Part shown: piece after piece, positions 17,801-26,957 of the stretch
How positions within the stretch are numbered: the first letter of the stretch is position 1
How the letters are laid out: each line of letters starts with the position of its first letter
Origin: Pandoraea sputorum
GTDB taxonomy: Bacteria; Pseudomonadota; Gammaproteobacteria; Burkholderiales; Burkholderiaceae
Assembly: GCF_000814845.2 (NCBI RefSeq)
Contig: NZ_CP010431.2
Location: 3,782,001-3,846,000 of the forward strand
Length of the DNA: 64,000 nucleotides
Direction: 5' to 3'
The notes under the pieces: model-generated
What the model was told of the DNA's origin: nothing
Databases searched by the model: none
The model's input: the letters and a program-made list of their open reading frames with translations, nothing else
Position numbers and translations under genes: made by a program

Positions 17801-20800
17801 TCCGGCGAGGTCGAGCTGTGCGCCGTCGGCGAGCGTGACGTCGCCTTGCGCCGAGACCGTGAGCTTGCCGCTGGGCAGCACGATGTTCGTATCGACGCGC
17901 GCCGCACCGCCCGCGCTCAACCCGACTTCCGCACCCAGCGCCGATACCAGCAATCCGTTGTCGAGTACCGGTTTCTGACGGGCGCTGGCGTTGCCCACGC
18001 TCAGATTGCCGCCCGCGACGAACCGGTTCACAGACCCCGCAGCGCCCGTGAGCATCGGCGTATCGATCACCAGATCGCCGCCGCTGTAATCGTAGTTCTG
18101 CGTCTGCGGGTTCCAGCCGCCCTGCGCGCGGTAGACCGAGAACGATCCCTTGTGGTTTGCCGTTACACGCTCGGCGGCATTGAGTTCGACCATAGAGAAG
18201 CCGACGGCCACGCGGTTCATGTCATGGTTGACGTCGGGCAATGTGCCAGGTCCGTCTCCGAATTCGATATTGCGTGCCTCGATGACCAATCGTCCACTGC
18301 CAGTGCCCGCGCCGCCAGCCGTCACGGCACCGGTCGGCGCGCGCGCCCCGGACCACACCAGATGATCCGTACGAATCCGGGCGACGGCGTCGCTGGCGCC
18401 GTAGCCGAAGATCGCGGGCGTGCCGAGCACTAGCGTATCGATGGTCGATTTGCCGGTCACGGCATCGATGGTGGACAGATCCACCGAATTGAAAAAGTTG
18501 ATCGAGTCGCGCGCGATCAGCGACAGGTTCTCTAGCGCAGGTGCGCCGTACGCCGTATCGCCCTTCATGAGACGCGTGAGCACCTGCTGGTTGAGTGTCA
18601 GGCCGTCGGCGAGGCGGCCGACGGCCCTCAGGGCATTGAGCGTCGATTGATCCGCGACGTTGACGCGCCCGACCGCCAGCGAGAGATTGCGCGTTCCGTA
18701 GCGAACAGCATCGGTGATGGTGAAACGCTTGTCCGTCGCCACTGCAATCGTGCCCTCCGACAACAGCAGCGTCTCGCCCGAACAGATCGCTGTCGATGCG
18801 CATGCCCCCAGGTCAATGTAACCCGCCCCGGACGTTTCTGTGCCCGCCGAGGGTGGCCGCACCGCCAGACGGCCGTTCGACACGGCCAGCACCCCCGCGG
18901 CCCCCGGAGAGTAGACGTATCCCAACGTCGAATCCCACATCGGCATCCCGTATCCGAGCGTACTGATGCCACTGCCCTGCTCGATTCGAATACCGCCAGT
19001 CGCGGAACTCGTCACCAGGAACACGTCACTGCCGCGCAGCACCGCGCCACCGCGCAGTTCGATGTCGCCCACGGACGTGCTGCCGAAGGTCGCGCTAGTC
19101 GCCGAGCGGATCGAGCCAGTTGCGTCGAACGCCACCGACGGCAATGCGCCGATCCCGACGCGTGCCGCACCGACCGCGTTGATGTCGCGCGCGCCCACCG
19201 AAACCAAGCGGCGGTTCGGGGATGACGGCGTTGCGCCGGGGCCGAGAATCTCCAGCTTCCCGCTACCCGCGAGCCCTACGAGCAGGCTCGAACCGTACCC
19301 CCCCGTCGACGGGGCAACCCGTGCCGTGCCGTCGAACGTGAACGCAGGACCGTCGCCGATCTTGCCTTCGTAGGTGCCATCGAGGAAACGGAAGTCGAGG
19401 CGTTTCGCATCGGCTTCGATGAGCGCGCGAGGCACGCCCTCGCGCTTGGCCAGCGCCCGCGCGAAATCCGAATAGCTCATCTCGTTGTACTGCGAGTACG
19501 TGCGCAATACGTCGGCCGACGTCAGCACCGCCTGTGTCGGCGACGCCTGACGAATGCCCGTGTTGTTCACGCTCAACTGCACAGGCAGCGTGAGCGAACC
19601 GTTGCGCATCGCCACCGGCGCCTGCCCCGCCTGCGTGCTCGCCTGCGTCTGCAACTCAACGCGGTACGCCCCAGGCATCAGCGCGAATGTCGACGGCAAC
19701 AGCGTGTAGGTGCCCGCAGGCAAGCCCGGCACGCCGTCGCCAATCGTGATCTGCTGTCCCACGCCCGGCGCACCGGCACCGACATCCTTGAGCACCGGGG
19801 CGTAGGCTGCCTGCGCGCCCGGTACGATGGCGTAGACGAGGTTCGACGACCCGCTCGGCAGGCGGAAGGTCGCCTTGCCGCCCGACTGCACAACCTGCAT
19901 CAGCGGTGCGAGGCGCGCATCGACCGAACCGCCGCGTCCCGTCAGAAACGCCGCGCCGAGAATCCGGCCACCGCCGGAGAGATCGACGACAGCGCCGGGC
20001 TGCACGTCGATGGCATGACTGTTGATGACGATCGAGGGCCCGTTGCCTGCCGCCCCGTAGAGGGCGTCGGCACCGGCGTTCAGATAGCTCAGGCCGTCGA
20101 GCGTGCCGCCGTACGGCATCGTGAGCCCGTTGGCGCTCACTGACGTCTCGCTGCCGGGCAGCAGTTGCAGTCGCGAGTTGATCTCGTAAGCGAGTTGCGA
20201 GCCGACGTTGATCTGTCCCATCGGTGCACGCAGGACACCCCCTTGCCGGATCGTGGGCGCCATCAGGGATAACGTGCCAAAGAGCGAGAACGGCTGAGCA
20301 GGCGAGCCGTCGCCCGCGCGTTCGATCCGCAGCACGCGATCCGTGTCGAGACGCGTTTCCACGCAGCAATCGCCCATAAAGCTGCGCTGTCCAACCACGA
20401 TTCTGGCGATGGCATCCGTCGTCGGGTAGATCTGCGCGGCGGCCAGCGTCAGGTCGCCAGCCGAGTAAAACGCCGTCTTGTCCTTAAGACGCAGGTCGCC
20501 TGCGCTACGTAACGCCACGTCGCCGAACGCCAGACGTTCTACGCGCAATGGCGTGCCCGCGTTGGTGACGATGGTCCCTGCCGTGCCGAACTGGAGCATG
20601 CCCGCCAGGTCGATCAGCGCGGCGTCGATCTCGAATTTCGCACCTGACGCGAGCCGCGCCGCGCCCAGTGTGCCTGTGCCAGAGCCGGTGTTCTTCGAGC
20701 CGATGATGGCGTTCGGCATGATGAAGTTGTCTTCCTGACGGCGTGTCGCACCGTCGAGCAGGACGTAGGGCGCGCTCAGCCGCACTTGCGTCGTATCCGG

Positions 20801-23800
20801 CGCGCTCCTGGCCAGACCGAGCGCGTTCGTCGTCAGACGCAGACTCTGCCCCAGTGACAGGTTCACGTTCCCGTCGAAGTCGATCATGCCGTTCGCGAGC
20901 AGCGACAGGTTGTCGAAGCCGCCCGACGTCACACGGTCGACGCCGATGCGAGCGGTGCCCAACGTAAGACCGTTCTGAGCAGCACCCGGCAGGCTCATCT
21001 GACCGGCACGCAGGTCTTTGGACAGCACACTTTCGCCTTGTGTCTGCGTGACGATCAGCTCGCGCGGCACGCGAACCGCGTCGTCGACGTTCGCGCCGAC
21101 CAGCGTCACGCGGTCGACCTTCCCGTAGACCGGTGTCTCCAGTACGACATTCAGCGTGCCACCCGCAGCGCCTGCCCCGCCTGAGGCTGCCTTCATGTCG
21201 CCGTCGAGATACAGCCCACGGCCGGACGCGAGCGAGATCACGCCGCCGTTGCTGCTCACGCGGGTGCGCCCCTGCCCGGGGACGTCGATATCGGCGGCGG
21301 TGCCCGATGCGTCGAGCGTCGCGCCCGGGCGCACGATCACAAAGGCGTCGGCCGCGTCGACCTGCGTCGCACCCGGCGTGTACTTCGCGCCGATCTGAAT
21401 CGTCCCGCCCGCCAGTACCTTGCCGGTCGCCGCCCCGGACGCCGACTGCGCCGTGAAGGGTCGCGCGGCCACATCGATCACGGCGTCGCCGCCGATCCAG
21501 ATCGAGCGCGGCGTGAGCACACCCTCCGGCAGATTTCGCGCGTCGCCCGTTCCGAAATCGCCTGCGAGCAGGCTCACCGTACCCGACGACGCGCGAAGTC
21601 CGCCGAGCATCGTCATCTGGTCATTGGACGTGAGCGTGATGCTGCGCCCCGGATCGACCTCGATCAGTGCGCCGTTGCCGACGCTTATCGGCCCACGTTT
21701 GGCTTGCGAACCCGCCGTGAGGGCAAAGTCGGCGCCGCCACGCTGCGAGACTGCGCCCGAGACAGCGTTGCTTTGCCAGACGGGCGGTAGCCAGGCGCTC
21801 AGCACACGCGACGGATCGCTGCCGCTGAGGGCGTCGCGCGCGGCCTGCATGTCTACGTTGAGCACCGGCATGTGGACGTCGAGGCGCGCATTGTCCGAGA
21901 TCACCGCCCCCATTTGGCCCGTCACGTCGTATCGGGAGAAGCCAGTGGAGAAATAGCCCGGCGCGACGACGGTCGGTGACGCCACTTTCACCGCTTCGCC
22001 GGGCGTGAAGCCAATGGGCAGGAACGCGCCACGGTCGAGCACCATATCGACAGTCGTCGGCACGCCCGCTTTGGCTACAACATCGAAGGGCACGACAGGC
22101 ATGCCGTTCGGGAACACGTTTGCCGGCAGTACGTAGTTGGTTGCGAGCGTGCCTGACGAACGCGAGAGCTTGCGTCCCGCCGGGACGACCTGCCCCGAGG
22201 AGAAAGAGAAATTGAGTTCGTCGTAGACGGTGTACACCGTGCCGCCTGCGCCGCTCGGTACGGTCCATGGGGCGGCGAGAACCGTCAGTTGCGTCATGCT
22301 GAACGCGAGCTGCGCCTGAATCGGCTGACCGGGCTTCGCGCGCGAAATGCTCAGCTTGTAATCGATGGGCAGCACCGTGCCCGCTTTGATCGTGTAATCC
22401 TGTAGCAACGTCAGCCCGACGGGCATCGTCTCGCCGGGTGCAAGCCATCCGTCCTGCGCAAGACCCTTGCCACCGATGATGACGCCAGTGCCCGTGTCCA
22501 GCTTCAACGTGCCGCCGCCGCTCACGCCATTGGCGCGCAGCGCGCCGTCGAGCCGCAATGTTCCGGTGCGCGTGCCGACGTTGTCGTACTGACTGGCCAG
22601 CAGCGAGACATTGCCGCCCTTGCCGCCGCGAACAGTGCCGTTCGAGAGCAACGCAGCGCCTGACGACACGTCGATGGCCGATCCAGCCGTCAGGCGCACG
22701 TCGCCCGTGCTCGACAACACCACGTTGCCACCATTCACGAACGGCATGCCACGCAAGCCATCCTCGCCATCGTCGGCGCGACTCCACAGACCACGAGCGT
22801 CGAGCGTGACACCGTTCGCCACCTTCACGTACTGCTCGCTGCCGACGCTCGCCGGGTCGGCAATGGGGATGTCCAGCCAGGTGCCGGTCGAGTTGTCCGC
22901 CACGCGTGTCAGGATGTTGCCCGCATTGATCGCCCCACCGCGCGCCGTCAGATCTGCACCGATGTCGACGCGTGTCGCATGCAGCCCGATGTCGCCACCG
23001 TCCGCCACTTGCAGGTGACGTGTCACGGCGACGCTCTCGCTCGCCAGCAGTTTGACGCCGCCAAAGTGTTGGCGATTCAACCAACCGGCGTCGAGCGAGA
23101 GTTTGCCAGCGCGTTGCGTATCGAACGCCGACCCGAGTCCAATGGAGGCCACCAGTGCCTGCACATCGCCCACGTCGATGGTGCGTACCACCGCAGACGG
23201 ACTGTCGCGCAATGTGAGTGCGGTGTCGTCGTAATACGGCGTGAGCTTGCCGACGATCAGTTGCCCGCTACGCGGTGCAGCGAGTTGCGATTGCAGATAG
23301 CCGTCGTACACGCCCCGGTCGGCGGCCTGCGTCTGACGCGGTCCCTGATAGACCGTTGTGTCCACATCACCTTCGAGTACCGCCGATACCCCCGCGATGA
23401 TCAGACGTCCCGCATCGCGGCCTACCGTGTACCCGTTCTCCAACCGCTGTCCGGGCGCAATAAAGGGCGTTTCATAGGCTTCGGTCGTCCCCTTGCCCCA
23501 GCGCGCATGCGTAACCTCAAAGCCGCGATACACGCCGAGCATGCGCAGATCGCCCGGCGCATTGTCGACGCGATACATCTGCCCGTCTTCGCCGCGCAGC
23601 CAGCTCTGACGGATCATGCCGGTCTGCACGTCAAGCGTGCCGCCCGCCAGATTGATGAGCGAACCGGCGCGCGTCACGACTTGCGCGCCGCCCAGTTGCA
23701 CCGTGCCCCCCTGCGCTGCCCATTCGCCGACGCTGTGTTGTGCGGTGTTCAGATAGCCGCTGACTTCGAGCAGGCCGCCCGGGGTATACCAACGGTCCGT

Positions 23801-25540
23801 CGTATAGCCTTGCGTGCCTGCTGGCACTCGTACCAGATAGCGGCGGTCGATGAAGACGGTCAGGTTGTTGAGTCGCTGCGTGTCGCGATTGGTCGGTGCG
23901 TCGCGTTGCTCGTTGCCCTGAATGTTGACTTCGAGATTGTTCGCGCTCATCGCGACTTGTACGCCAACGGCGCCCGACACGTCGAGCCTGGCGCGCTCCA
24001 TCGCGAGCATGCGCCGGGTGGCGGCGACATTGATCTGCCCGCCGGTGGCGAGCGTGAGCGTGTCGCTGTCGAGCAAAACATCGCCCGACGAGACGATCTG
24101 CACGAGTGACTGATCGCGACGGTTGTACAACCCGGATTCCGCCACCTTCGCCGTGTCGGCAAGTAACGTGGAGCGCTGCACGTCGAGCGCCGTGTCTCCG
24201 GACGTATCGAGCACGATGGCATTCAGTGCTCCCGGTGCCACGCGCACCAGCGCATTCGTGTCGCCGCTCGCCGTCAAGTGAATCGTGCCGCGCGTGTTGA
24301 CGGACGTCGTGGTGACCAGCACGCCGCTTTGCTCGACCTGACGCCCCACCAGCGAGATGTCGCCCAGCGGGGCCTGAATCAAACCGCTGTTGCTCACGCG
24401 TCCGGCCGTCGATCCCGCGAGGAGGCTCGGCGTGACTTCGTTGCCACGTGTGCTGGAGTTCGGATTGCCGTCCGTGCCCATGCCGCGACGGATGACGAAC
24501 GCGTCACCGCCTGCGATCACGGTCTGGCCCGAGGGCGTGACGATCGTGCCCCGGTTATGCGCTTCGCGACCCAGCAGCAGCACGTAACCGCCGCCTTCCG
24601 TCACCGATTGCGGCTTGCGCGTGTTGATGCGCGCCCCCGCATCGACGACCACATTGGCCGTCGCCCCGGTGTGCGAGAACCCCGAGCCGGTGACGTTCAG
24701 GTCATTGGCGAATGTCGGCACCGTCGCACCTGCGAGCGCCGTACCGTAGATGCCGCGATTGAACTGATCGTTCGTCATGCCCACGGCAGCGGCCACCAGA
24801 TTGCGCGTATCGACCTGCGCCGTGCCCGTGAACTGAATGCCGTTGCGATTGACGATCACGACCGTGCCATCCGCCTTGATCTGTCCTTGAATCTGGCTGG
24901 GGCGCGCATTCGGATCGTTCACGCGGTTAAGCACCGCCCAGCCCGGCTGCTGCGCGAACTCCACCGTCGTACGACGCCCGACGTTAAACGTCTCCCAGTT
25001 CAGAATGGCCTTCTCGCCCGTCTGCTCGAGCTTGACGTTGGTGTTGCCTGCGGTGTCGCGCGATTGCGCGATGTCCTTCTTCGCATTGATCCAGCCCGCA
25101 GTGAGACTGTTCGTGTCGACCTTCAGGCCACCTTCGGCAAGCCCATCGGGAATCGTTTCGGGAGACGCGGCAGCGGCCTGACGCGCCGCCGTCTGCGCGG
25201 CCTGCATCGCGGCGATGCCTTGCGCTGCGGTCGCGAGATTGGCGATGGAGTTCTGCAACGCCTGATTGGCGCGTTGCTGCTGCTCGCCCGGGTTTTGCAG
25301 TGACGAGACGGGCATGCCGTTGGGCAAGCGTCCCGTTTGCGCCGCCGTGCTCTGCGCAGCGCCGCGTGCGGCAAACCATGCACTGCTGAACGCCTGTTGC
25401 GCGTGGGCTTCGCTCCAGAAGCTGCCGGTGGCGAGCACCAGTGCGACGGCGTGCGTCATTGGCGAGAGGCGCAAACGTCGCGCGCCTGCTGTCGAATGTC
25501 GTGACTGAACCGTCTTGCCCGTCTGTGCGCGTGTGACCAT
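11816..25540 (-). CDS. Giant filamentous haemagglutinin-family adhesin (two-partner secretion exoprotein)
   Basis: 4574 residues. A long signal peptide (basic residues to about 25, hydrophobic AVALVLATG, cleavage after AHA at 47) precedes the TPS/haemagglutination-activity domain at about 140-290, with NWETFNVG and the NRNGIQF variant of the NPNGI motif at 231-237. Several thousand residues of beta-helix-type repeats follow (recurring GG-I-L-A---I-DV and --L-A-G-I-L-S). A C-terminal DUF3739-like region contains DIDLIAPLGTIDAGEAGIRVSG and NIQVQGKSVGIPT, then a coiled Ala-rich tail ending QPVAAQSH. Such proteins are exported by Sec and a TpsB outer-membrane pore and act as surface or released adhesins. 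No tpsB gene is in the window. Start ATG 25540 has GAGAG upstream; GTG 25582 is an alternative. It is preceded on the same strand by fecR, sigma and STN genes, which probably control it. Confidence 0.9.
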   Translation of the reverse strand: MVTRAQTGKTVQSRHSTAGARRLRLSPMTHAVALVLATGSFWSEAHAQQAFSSAWFAARGAAQSTAAQTGRLPNGMPVSSLQNPGEQQQRANQALQNSIANLATAAQGIAAMQAAQTAARQAAAASPETIPDGLAEGGLKVDTNSLTAGWINAKKDIAQSRDTAGNTNVKLEQTGEKAILNWETFNVGRRTTVEFAQQPGWAVLNRVNDPNARPSQIQGQIKADGTVVIVNRNGIQFTGTAQVDTRNLVAAAVGMTNDQFNRGIYGTALAGATVPTFANDLNVTGSGFSHTGATANVVVDAGARINTRKPQSVTEGGGYVLLLGREAHNRGTIVTPSGQTVIAGGDAFVIRRGMGTDGNPNSSTRGNEVTPSLLAGSTAGRVSNSGLIQAPLGDISLVGRQVEQSGVLVTTTSVNTRGTIHLTASGDTNALVRVAPGALNAIVLDTSGDTALDVQRSTLLADTAKVAESGLYNRRDQSLVQIVSSGDVLLDSDTLTLATGGQINVAATRRMLAMERARLDVSGAVGVQVAMSANNLEVNIQGNEQRDAPTNRDTQRLNNLTVFIDRRYLVRVPAGTQGYTTDRWYTPGGLLEVSGYLNTAQHSVGEWAAQGGTVQLGGAQVVTRAGSLINLAGGTLDVQTGMIRQSWLRGEDGQMYRVDNAPGDLRMLGVYRGFEVTHARWGKGTTEAYETPFIAPGQRLENGYTVGRDAGRLIIAGVSAVLEGDVDTTVYQGPRQTQAADRGVYDGYLQSQLAAPRSGQLIVGKLTPYYDDTALTLRDSPSAVVRTIDVGDVQALVASIGLGSAFDTQRAGKLSLDAGWLNRQHFGGVKLLASESVAVTRHLQVADGGDIGLHATRVDIGADLTARGGAINAGNILTRVADNSTGTWLDIPIADPASVGSEQYVKVANGVTLDARGLWSRADDGEDGLRGMPFVNGGNVVLSSTGDVRLTAGSAIDVSSGAALLSNGTVRGGKGGNVSLLASQYDNVGTRTGTLRLDGALRANGVSGGGTLKLDTGTGVIIGGKGLAQDGWLAPGETMPVGLTLLQDYTIKAGTVLPIDYKLSISRAKPGQPIQAQLAFSMTQLTVLAAPWTVPSGAGGTVYTVYDELNFSFSSGQVVPAGRKLSRSSGTLATNYVLPANVFPNGMPVVPFDVVAKAGVPTTVDMVLDRGAFLPIGFTPGEAVKVASPTVVAPGYFSTGFSRYDVTGQMGAVISDNARLDVHMPVLNVDMQAARDALSGSDPSRVLSAWLPPVWQSNAVSGAVSQRGGADFALTAGSQAKRGPISVGNGALIEVDPGRSITLTSNDQMTMLGGLRASSGTVSLLAGDFGTGDARNLPEGVLTPRSIWIGGDAVIDVAARPFTAQSASGAATGKVLAGGTIQIGAKYTPGATQVDAADAFVIVRPGATLDASGTAADIDVPGQGRTRVSSNGGVISLASGRGLYLDGDMKAASGGAGAAGGTLNVVLETPVYGKVDRVTLVGANVDDAVRVPRELIVTQTQGESVLSKDLRAGQMSLPGAAQNGLTLGTARIGVDRVTSGGFDNLSLLANGMIDFDGNVNLSLGQSLRLTTNALGLARSAPDTTQVRLSAPYVLLDGATRRQEDNFIMPNAIIGSKNTGSGTGTLGAARLASGAKFEIDAALIDLAGMLQFGTAGTIVTNAGTPLRVERLAFGDVALRSAGDLRLKDKTAFYSAGDLTLAAAQIYPTTDAIARIVVGQRSFMGDCCVETRLDTDRVLRIERAGDGSPAQPFSLFGTLSLMAPTIRQGGVLRAPMGQINVGSQLAYEINSRLQLLPGSETSVSANGLTMPYGGTLDGLSYLNAGADALYGAAGNGPSIVINSHAIDVQPGAVVDLSGGGRILGAAFLTGRGGSVDARLAPLMQVVQSGGKATFRLPSGSSNLVYAIVPGAQAAYAPVLKDVGAGAPGVGQQITIGDGVPGLPAGTYTLLPSTFALMPGAYRVELQTQASTQAGQAPVAMRNGSLTLPVQLSVNNTGIRQASPTQAVLTSADVLRTYSQYNEMSYSDFARALAKREGVPRALIEADAKRLDFRFLDGTYEGKIGDGPAFTFDGTARVAPSTGGYGSSLLVGLAGSGKLEILGPGATPSSPNRRLVSVGARDINAVGAARVGIGALPSVAFDATGSIRSATSATFGSTSVGDIELRGGAVLRGSDVFLVTSSATGGIRIEQGSGISTLGYGMPMWDSTLGYVYSPGAAGVLAVSNGRLAVRPPSAGTETSGAGYIDLGACASTAICSGETLLLSEGTIAVATDKRFTITDAVRYGTRNLSLAVGRVNVADQSTLNALRAVGRLADGLTLNQQVLTRLMKGDTAYGAPALENLSLIARDSINFFNSVDLSTIDAVTGKSTIDTLVLGTPAIFGYGASDAVARIRTDHLVWSGARAPTGAVTAGGAGTGSGRLVIEARNIEFGDGPGTLPDVNHDMNRVAVGFSMVELNAAERVTANHKGSFSVYRAQGGWNPQTQNYDYSGGDLVIDTPMLTGAAGSVNRFVAGGNLSVGNASARQKPVLDNGLLVSALGAEVGLSAGGAARVDTNIVLPSGKLTVSAQGDVTLADGAQLDLAGRKLDFFDVSKFSWGGDVILSSVDGNVRQAAASRIDLSAKENRAGKLSVVALGGTAGSVSLAGQLLGGASGKYDAGGTWVPFAAGGLDVRAQRIDDFAGLNARLGQGGVFGSRSFQIKQGDLVVTNELKAREVTLSVDGGRLDVLGWVDASGEQAGVIRLSARDGVGIGGNAVLDAHSTTLRVDSYGKPIEASNRAVIEINGNDGRVVLADGARMDVRAGTGDARGASVVVGTVEISARRLGSNGAGNATGNDIAIDAGGHIVIDGARSITVNGMQRDANARPGTDVSVDGRQYQIVDKDYLDTLHAQSETFMNNAVANQALLTRLAGLRRYTDAFHLRPGVEIVSATPNGDIHIDGDIDLSKYRYVSLNPNTQKTGVYGSGEAGALTIRAGGNLNIYGSVTDGFDTTKLTSSPDDKGWILTSGTAGWGGDAVVPAGGLVTLVKGTVFPAERALNYDIPVAAVTLPAGTRLPTRVTLSADLTLPAGTVLAGAVRDASGNVVYAAGAVLSSAITLRSGAQLDAGIVLPSVAPVRAMTWPSGAVMPVSFVLASNIALRKGAIIPAETDVKLPGGAISVNLRPADTTGAQGQTLALAPMLAPGSASWSMRLVAGADTTAADPRALRPFASDGHLVLSDTHYGMGEERNIVPGTGSLGVYRWGADGNAPGEIVTPQELADWAIFTEDDVAMWNGWGDYFKLVTPGTPPDYVVEVKPAREPIFSVLRTGTGDLDLLAGGNLTMNSLYGVYTAGTQSRNVASQYNMARAKVKDANVLGEKGGTLEKFVDGGAQSLYSAWYPEHGGNVLVRAQGDIRGDTVGVRNNYQRSLPFGQPREGNDTSIVGNWVWRQGSGSAIAQGGVPSAWWINFGTYATGPSEGYSSYSTSPFLLGFTGIGTLGGGNLVLEASGNVGMLESRMGPGGGFGTSATSRSEGLNLAVASTGRISADGTQIELTGGGDLDIRIGGGLNPVREVRALTSVGSVVTDTSAWRNGNIGLNGTFTNLRGATRIAAGALGGVDTWFGAPDLRESRAIDPFVAEFAHATGGPTLVLGDSAARIETRGDLVIGGYGDATRTSQRTNGTPFSYHGVNYSGEGYSWFTLWTPSTAIDLLSAGGNVAPLTAIADAQRDTTNYSPSDGRFVLPSVLRVATGGGNVYNGYSATGITAQDGGPSSGFWPMLLAPTPVSSLFAVPSDGGALEMLAARSIYGSGFQMSRSAADPSALPTPQSPAFAGGTRTMVWGRAYLTNVRQDALAPSIFEFYGPEAANTFPLFSLTPATVSGYVYDRVSPGRFYSVTGDIVGLQTGAIDYRGSIQPRQGTQPTWYEGNGAVVIRAGRDIVDSGTPLTGAVATSGDFAGWTTQPDYLDPVNNPGQPKPAGAVVSKGNLIVHNFADDISIVSAGRDIRYSTFYVAGPGALEVTAGRDVLMGDRAELRSLGALANVKPGDRSNGAAIAVAAGVGTKGLDGVDFKRFAARYLDAANLADAGRPFAGQPGKAVVVYGGELTLPGWLRQEFGYQGDAAGADAFLVTKQAELDAATRSAGAAGGVARRDLRTEFAQQSQLHLVNWLSTRFGARNGLGLHFDAASMDAAKFFDGLPPEQQRAYLRDVYFAELRASGREYNDANGPRAGSYLRGREAIATLFPSHDESGTARSYDGSLTMYSSATYYLENLYRDQSTTRPLPGVKYLTEAQWIARGSPQYDVAHYEVKDAGIHTDFGGGVSILTPGGRTLIGVDGGFVPGEGSGVLTQGRGNVDLYSRDSILLGQSRIFTTFGGNVLAWSAQGDINAGRGSKSTVVYTPQRRVYDEMGMVSLSPTTPNTGAGIATLNPIPEIPPGDIDLIAPLGTIDAGEAGIRVSGNVNIAALRVLNADNIQVQGKSVGIPTIAAVNVGALTNASATAAQAAAAAQDAVSRDRASQRAGQSSIFTVRMLGASVQGSEGEAQGKPSAANGDAARYGAGYRYDAASPVQILGMGGKVDPALWRSLSDAERKRMQPVAAQSH

Positions 25541-25689
25541 CTGGAACTCTCGCCTCATTCTGCGCCACCCCCGCAACGCCACATTCCCGATGCGTGCGAA
25601 TCGGCTTTTCCCGTAGATTTGTGCGTACTACGACCCGAGTGACGGTGTCGCAGAAACGTCGTGACGAGCTAAGACGAACCCGGAGAATG

Positions 25690-25715
25690 GAGTCCGCAAA
25701 AATTTTTGCAGACGA
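25690..25715 (-). promoter_or_regulatory. Shared palindromic motif upstream of the adhesin gene
   Basis: A perfect palindrome GCAAAAATTTTTGC (25696-25709) lies about 155 bp before the adhesin start. On the minus strand its flank TTTGCGGA recurs upstream of fecR (26921-26940). It is a candidate ECF-sigma promoter element or operator. Confidence 0.4.
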
Positions 25716-25796
25716 CTACGGCAGCGCGTTTTCGACGGCATGCGAAGCGCACCGGCCACATAGCCGAGGCGCTTCACCTCAAGGGAGACAACCGGG

Positions 25797-26795
25797 TCAG
25801 GTGAGAACGAGCAGGCCGCCCGGCAACTGGCGGGCGTGCAGATCGAAGCTGTATTGCAGCTGGGCGATGGCGCGATCGAGCGATGCGATGTAAAAGCTGC
25901 CGCTCACGGGCTGGTTGCGCACCTTGTCGTTCATCAGCACGATGCGGCCCGGACGATACCGATTGATCTCGTCGAGCACGACCGCGAGACGCGTCTGACG
26001 AAACACCAGTTCGCCATTGCGCCATGCGGACACATTGGCGGCATCCGCCAGCGTCACACCGGCGAGTTGGTGGCGGTCGTACGCCGTCTGCTGCGCCGCG
26101 TGCAGCACGCGCTGCCCCATCGGGTGATCGACACGCACCGCACCGGACAGGCAGGTAACGCACACGCGGCCGTCGAGATACCGCACCTCGAACCGTCCCG
26201 ACGTGGACGAACTCGTGCCGCCTGCAGCCGCCACGACAAACGCGTTGCCCGTACCGTTCCCCCGGCCACCGGGCAGATCTACGGCCGCTTCGCCGCTCAG
26301 CAGTTCAATGCCGGGTACGCTGGCGGACACCTCCGTACGAATGCGGGTCTGGGTGTTGAGCGTGACGTCAACTTGCCCAGCCAACCGGATGGCACGCTGT
26401 TCGCCGGTCGCGGTGCTATAGTCCGCCTCCCATTGATCGGGGGACGGCCACAGCCCGGCGGGGGGATGAACGATAGCGGCCACCGCCAACGCGGCGCCAC
26501 CCGCGACCATCGTGCCGAGAAAGGCGCGGCGGCCCGTGCGAACGGCGACCCGTACCGGTGGTGTGCGTCGTCCGAGTGTCTGGCCGAGCGCCGCCGCTGC
26601 GGGACTGTAACTGTCCCACTGCGCGCGGGCGGCATTGAACGCCGCCTTGTGCGCGGGGCTTGCGTCGAGCCAATGTCTGAATCGCTCGGCGTCCCATTGC
26701 CTGACGGTGTCCGACTTGAGCAGGCGCAACCAGACCCAGGCTTGCCGATGCAGCTCGTCCGGGGTGTTGGCGTGGTCGTCAGGAATGGAAGTCAT
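25797..26795 (-). CDS. FecR-type anti-sigma/sigma regulator
   Basis: 332 residues. The N-terminal cytoplasmic domain (WVWLRLLKSDTVRQWDAERFRHWLDASPAHKAAFNAARAQW in pieces; DUF4880-type) is followed by a basic stretch and one membrane segment (FLGTMVAGGAALAVAAIVHPP, about 82-102). The periplasmic FecR domain then has DYSTATGEQRAIRLAGQVDVTLN, ELLSGEAAVDL and RVCVTCLSGAVRVDHP. FecR proteins sit in the inner membrane and relay a periplasmic signal to their cognate FecI sigma. Start ATG 26795 has only a weak ribosome site. The gene lies 162 bp behind the sigma gene, with a candidate promoter motif in between, and directly before the adhesin gene. Confidence 0.88.
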   Translation of the reverse strand: MTSIPDDHANTPDELHRQAWVWLRLLKSDTVRQWDAERFRHWLDASPAHKAAFNAARAQWDSYSPAAAALGQTLGRRTPPVRVAVRTGRRAFLGTMVAGGAALAVAAIVHPPAGLWPSPDQWEADYSTATGEQRAIRLAGQVDVTLNTQTRIRTEVSASVPGIELLSGEAAVDLPGGRGNGTGNAFVVAAAGGTSSSTSGRFEVRYLDGRVCVTCLSGAVRVDHPMGQRVLHAAQQTAYDRHQLAGVTLADAANVSAWRNGELVFRQTRLAVVLDEINRYRPGRIVLMNDKVRNQPVSGSFYIASLDRAIAQLQYSFDLHARQLPGGLLVLT

Positions 26796-26920
26796 GTCTG
26801 TCTTGTTATTCGATGGTGCGCAGCGCCGGGGCACGCACCGTCGTGTCGAAGCCCCACCGATGAGGCCCGCACGCGGTTTTGCCACGTCCGCCAGTAGGTA
26901 GACGGATGGCGAGCGCGGAA

Positions 26921-26940
26921 TCCGCAAACTTTTCGCGGAT
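26921..26940 (-). promoter_or_regulatory. Shared palindromic motif upstream of fecR
   Basis: TCCGCAAACTTTTCGCGGAT on the plus strand. On the minus strand it contains TTTGCGGA preceded by AAA, aligning with the motif upstream of the adhesin gene at 25690-25715 over about 16 bases. It lies about 125 bp before the fecR start. Confidence 0.4.
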
Positions 26941-26957
26941 CGAATTCTTACGCTGCA

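Noticed and set aside
12473..18433. Long plus-strand open frames of about 500 and 800 codons inside the adhesin region
   Set aside because: They lie antisense to the giant adhesin gene, are rich in Arg/His/Ala as expected for shadow frames of GC-rich DNA, and match no family.
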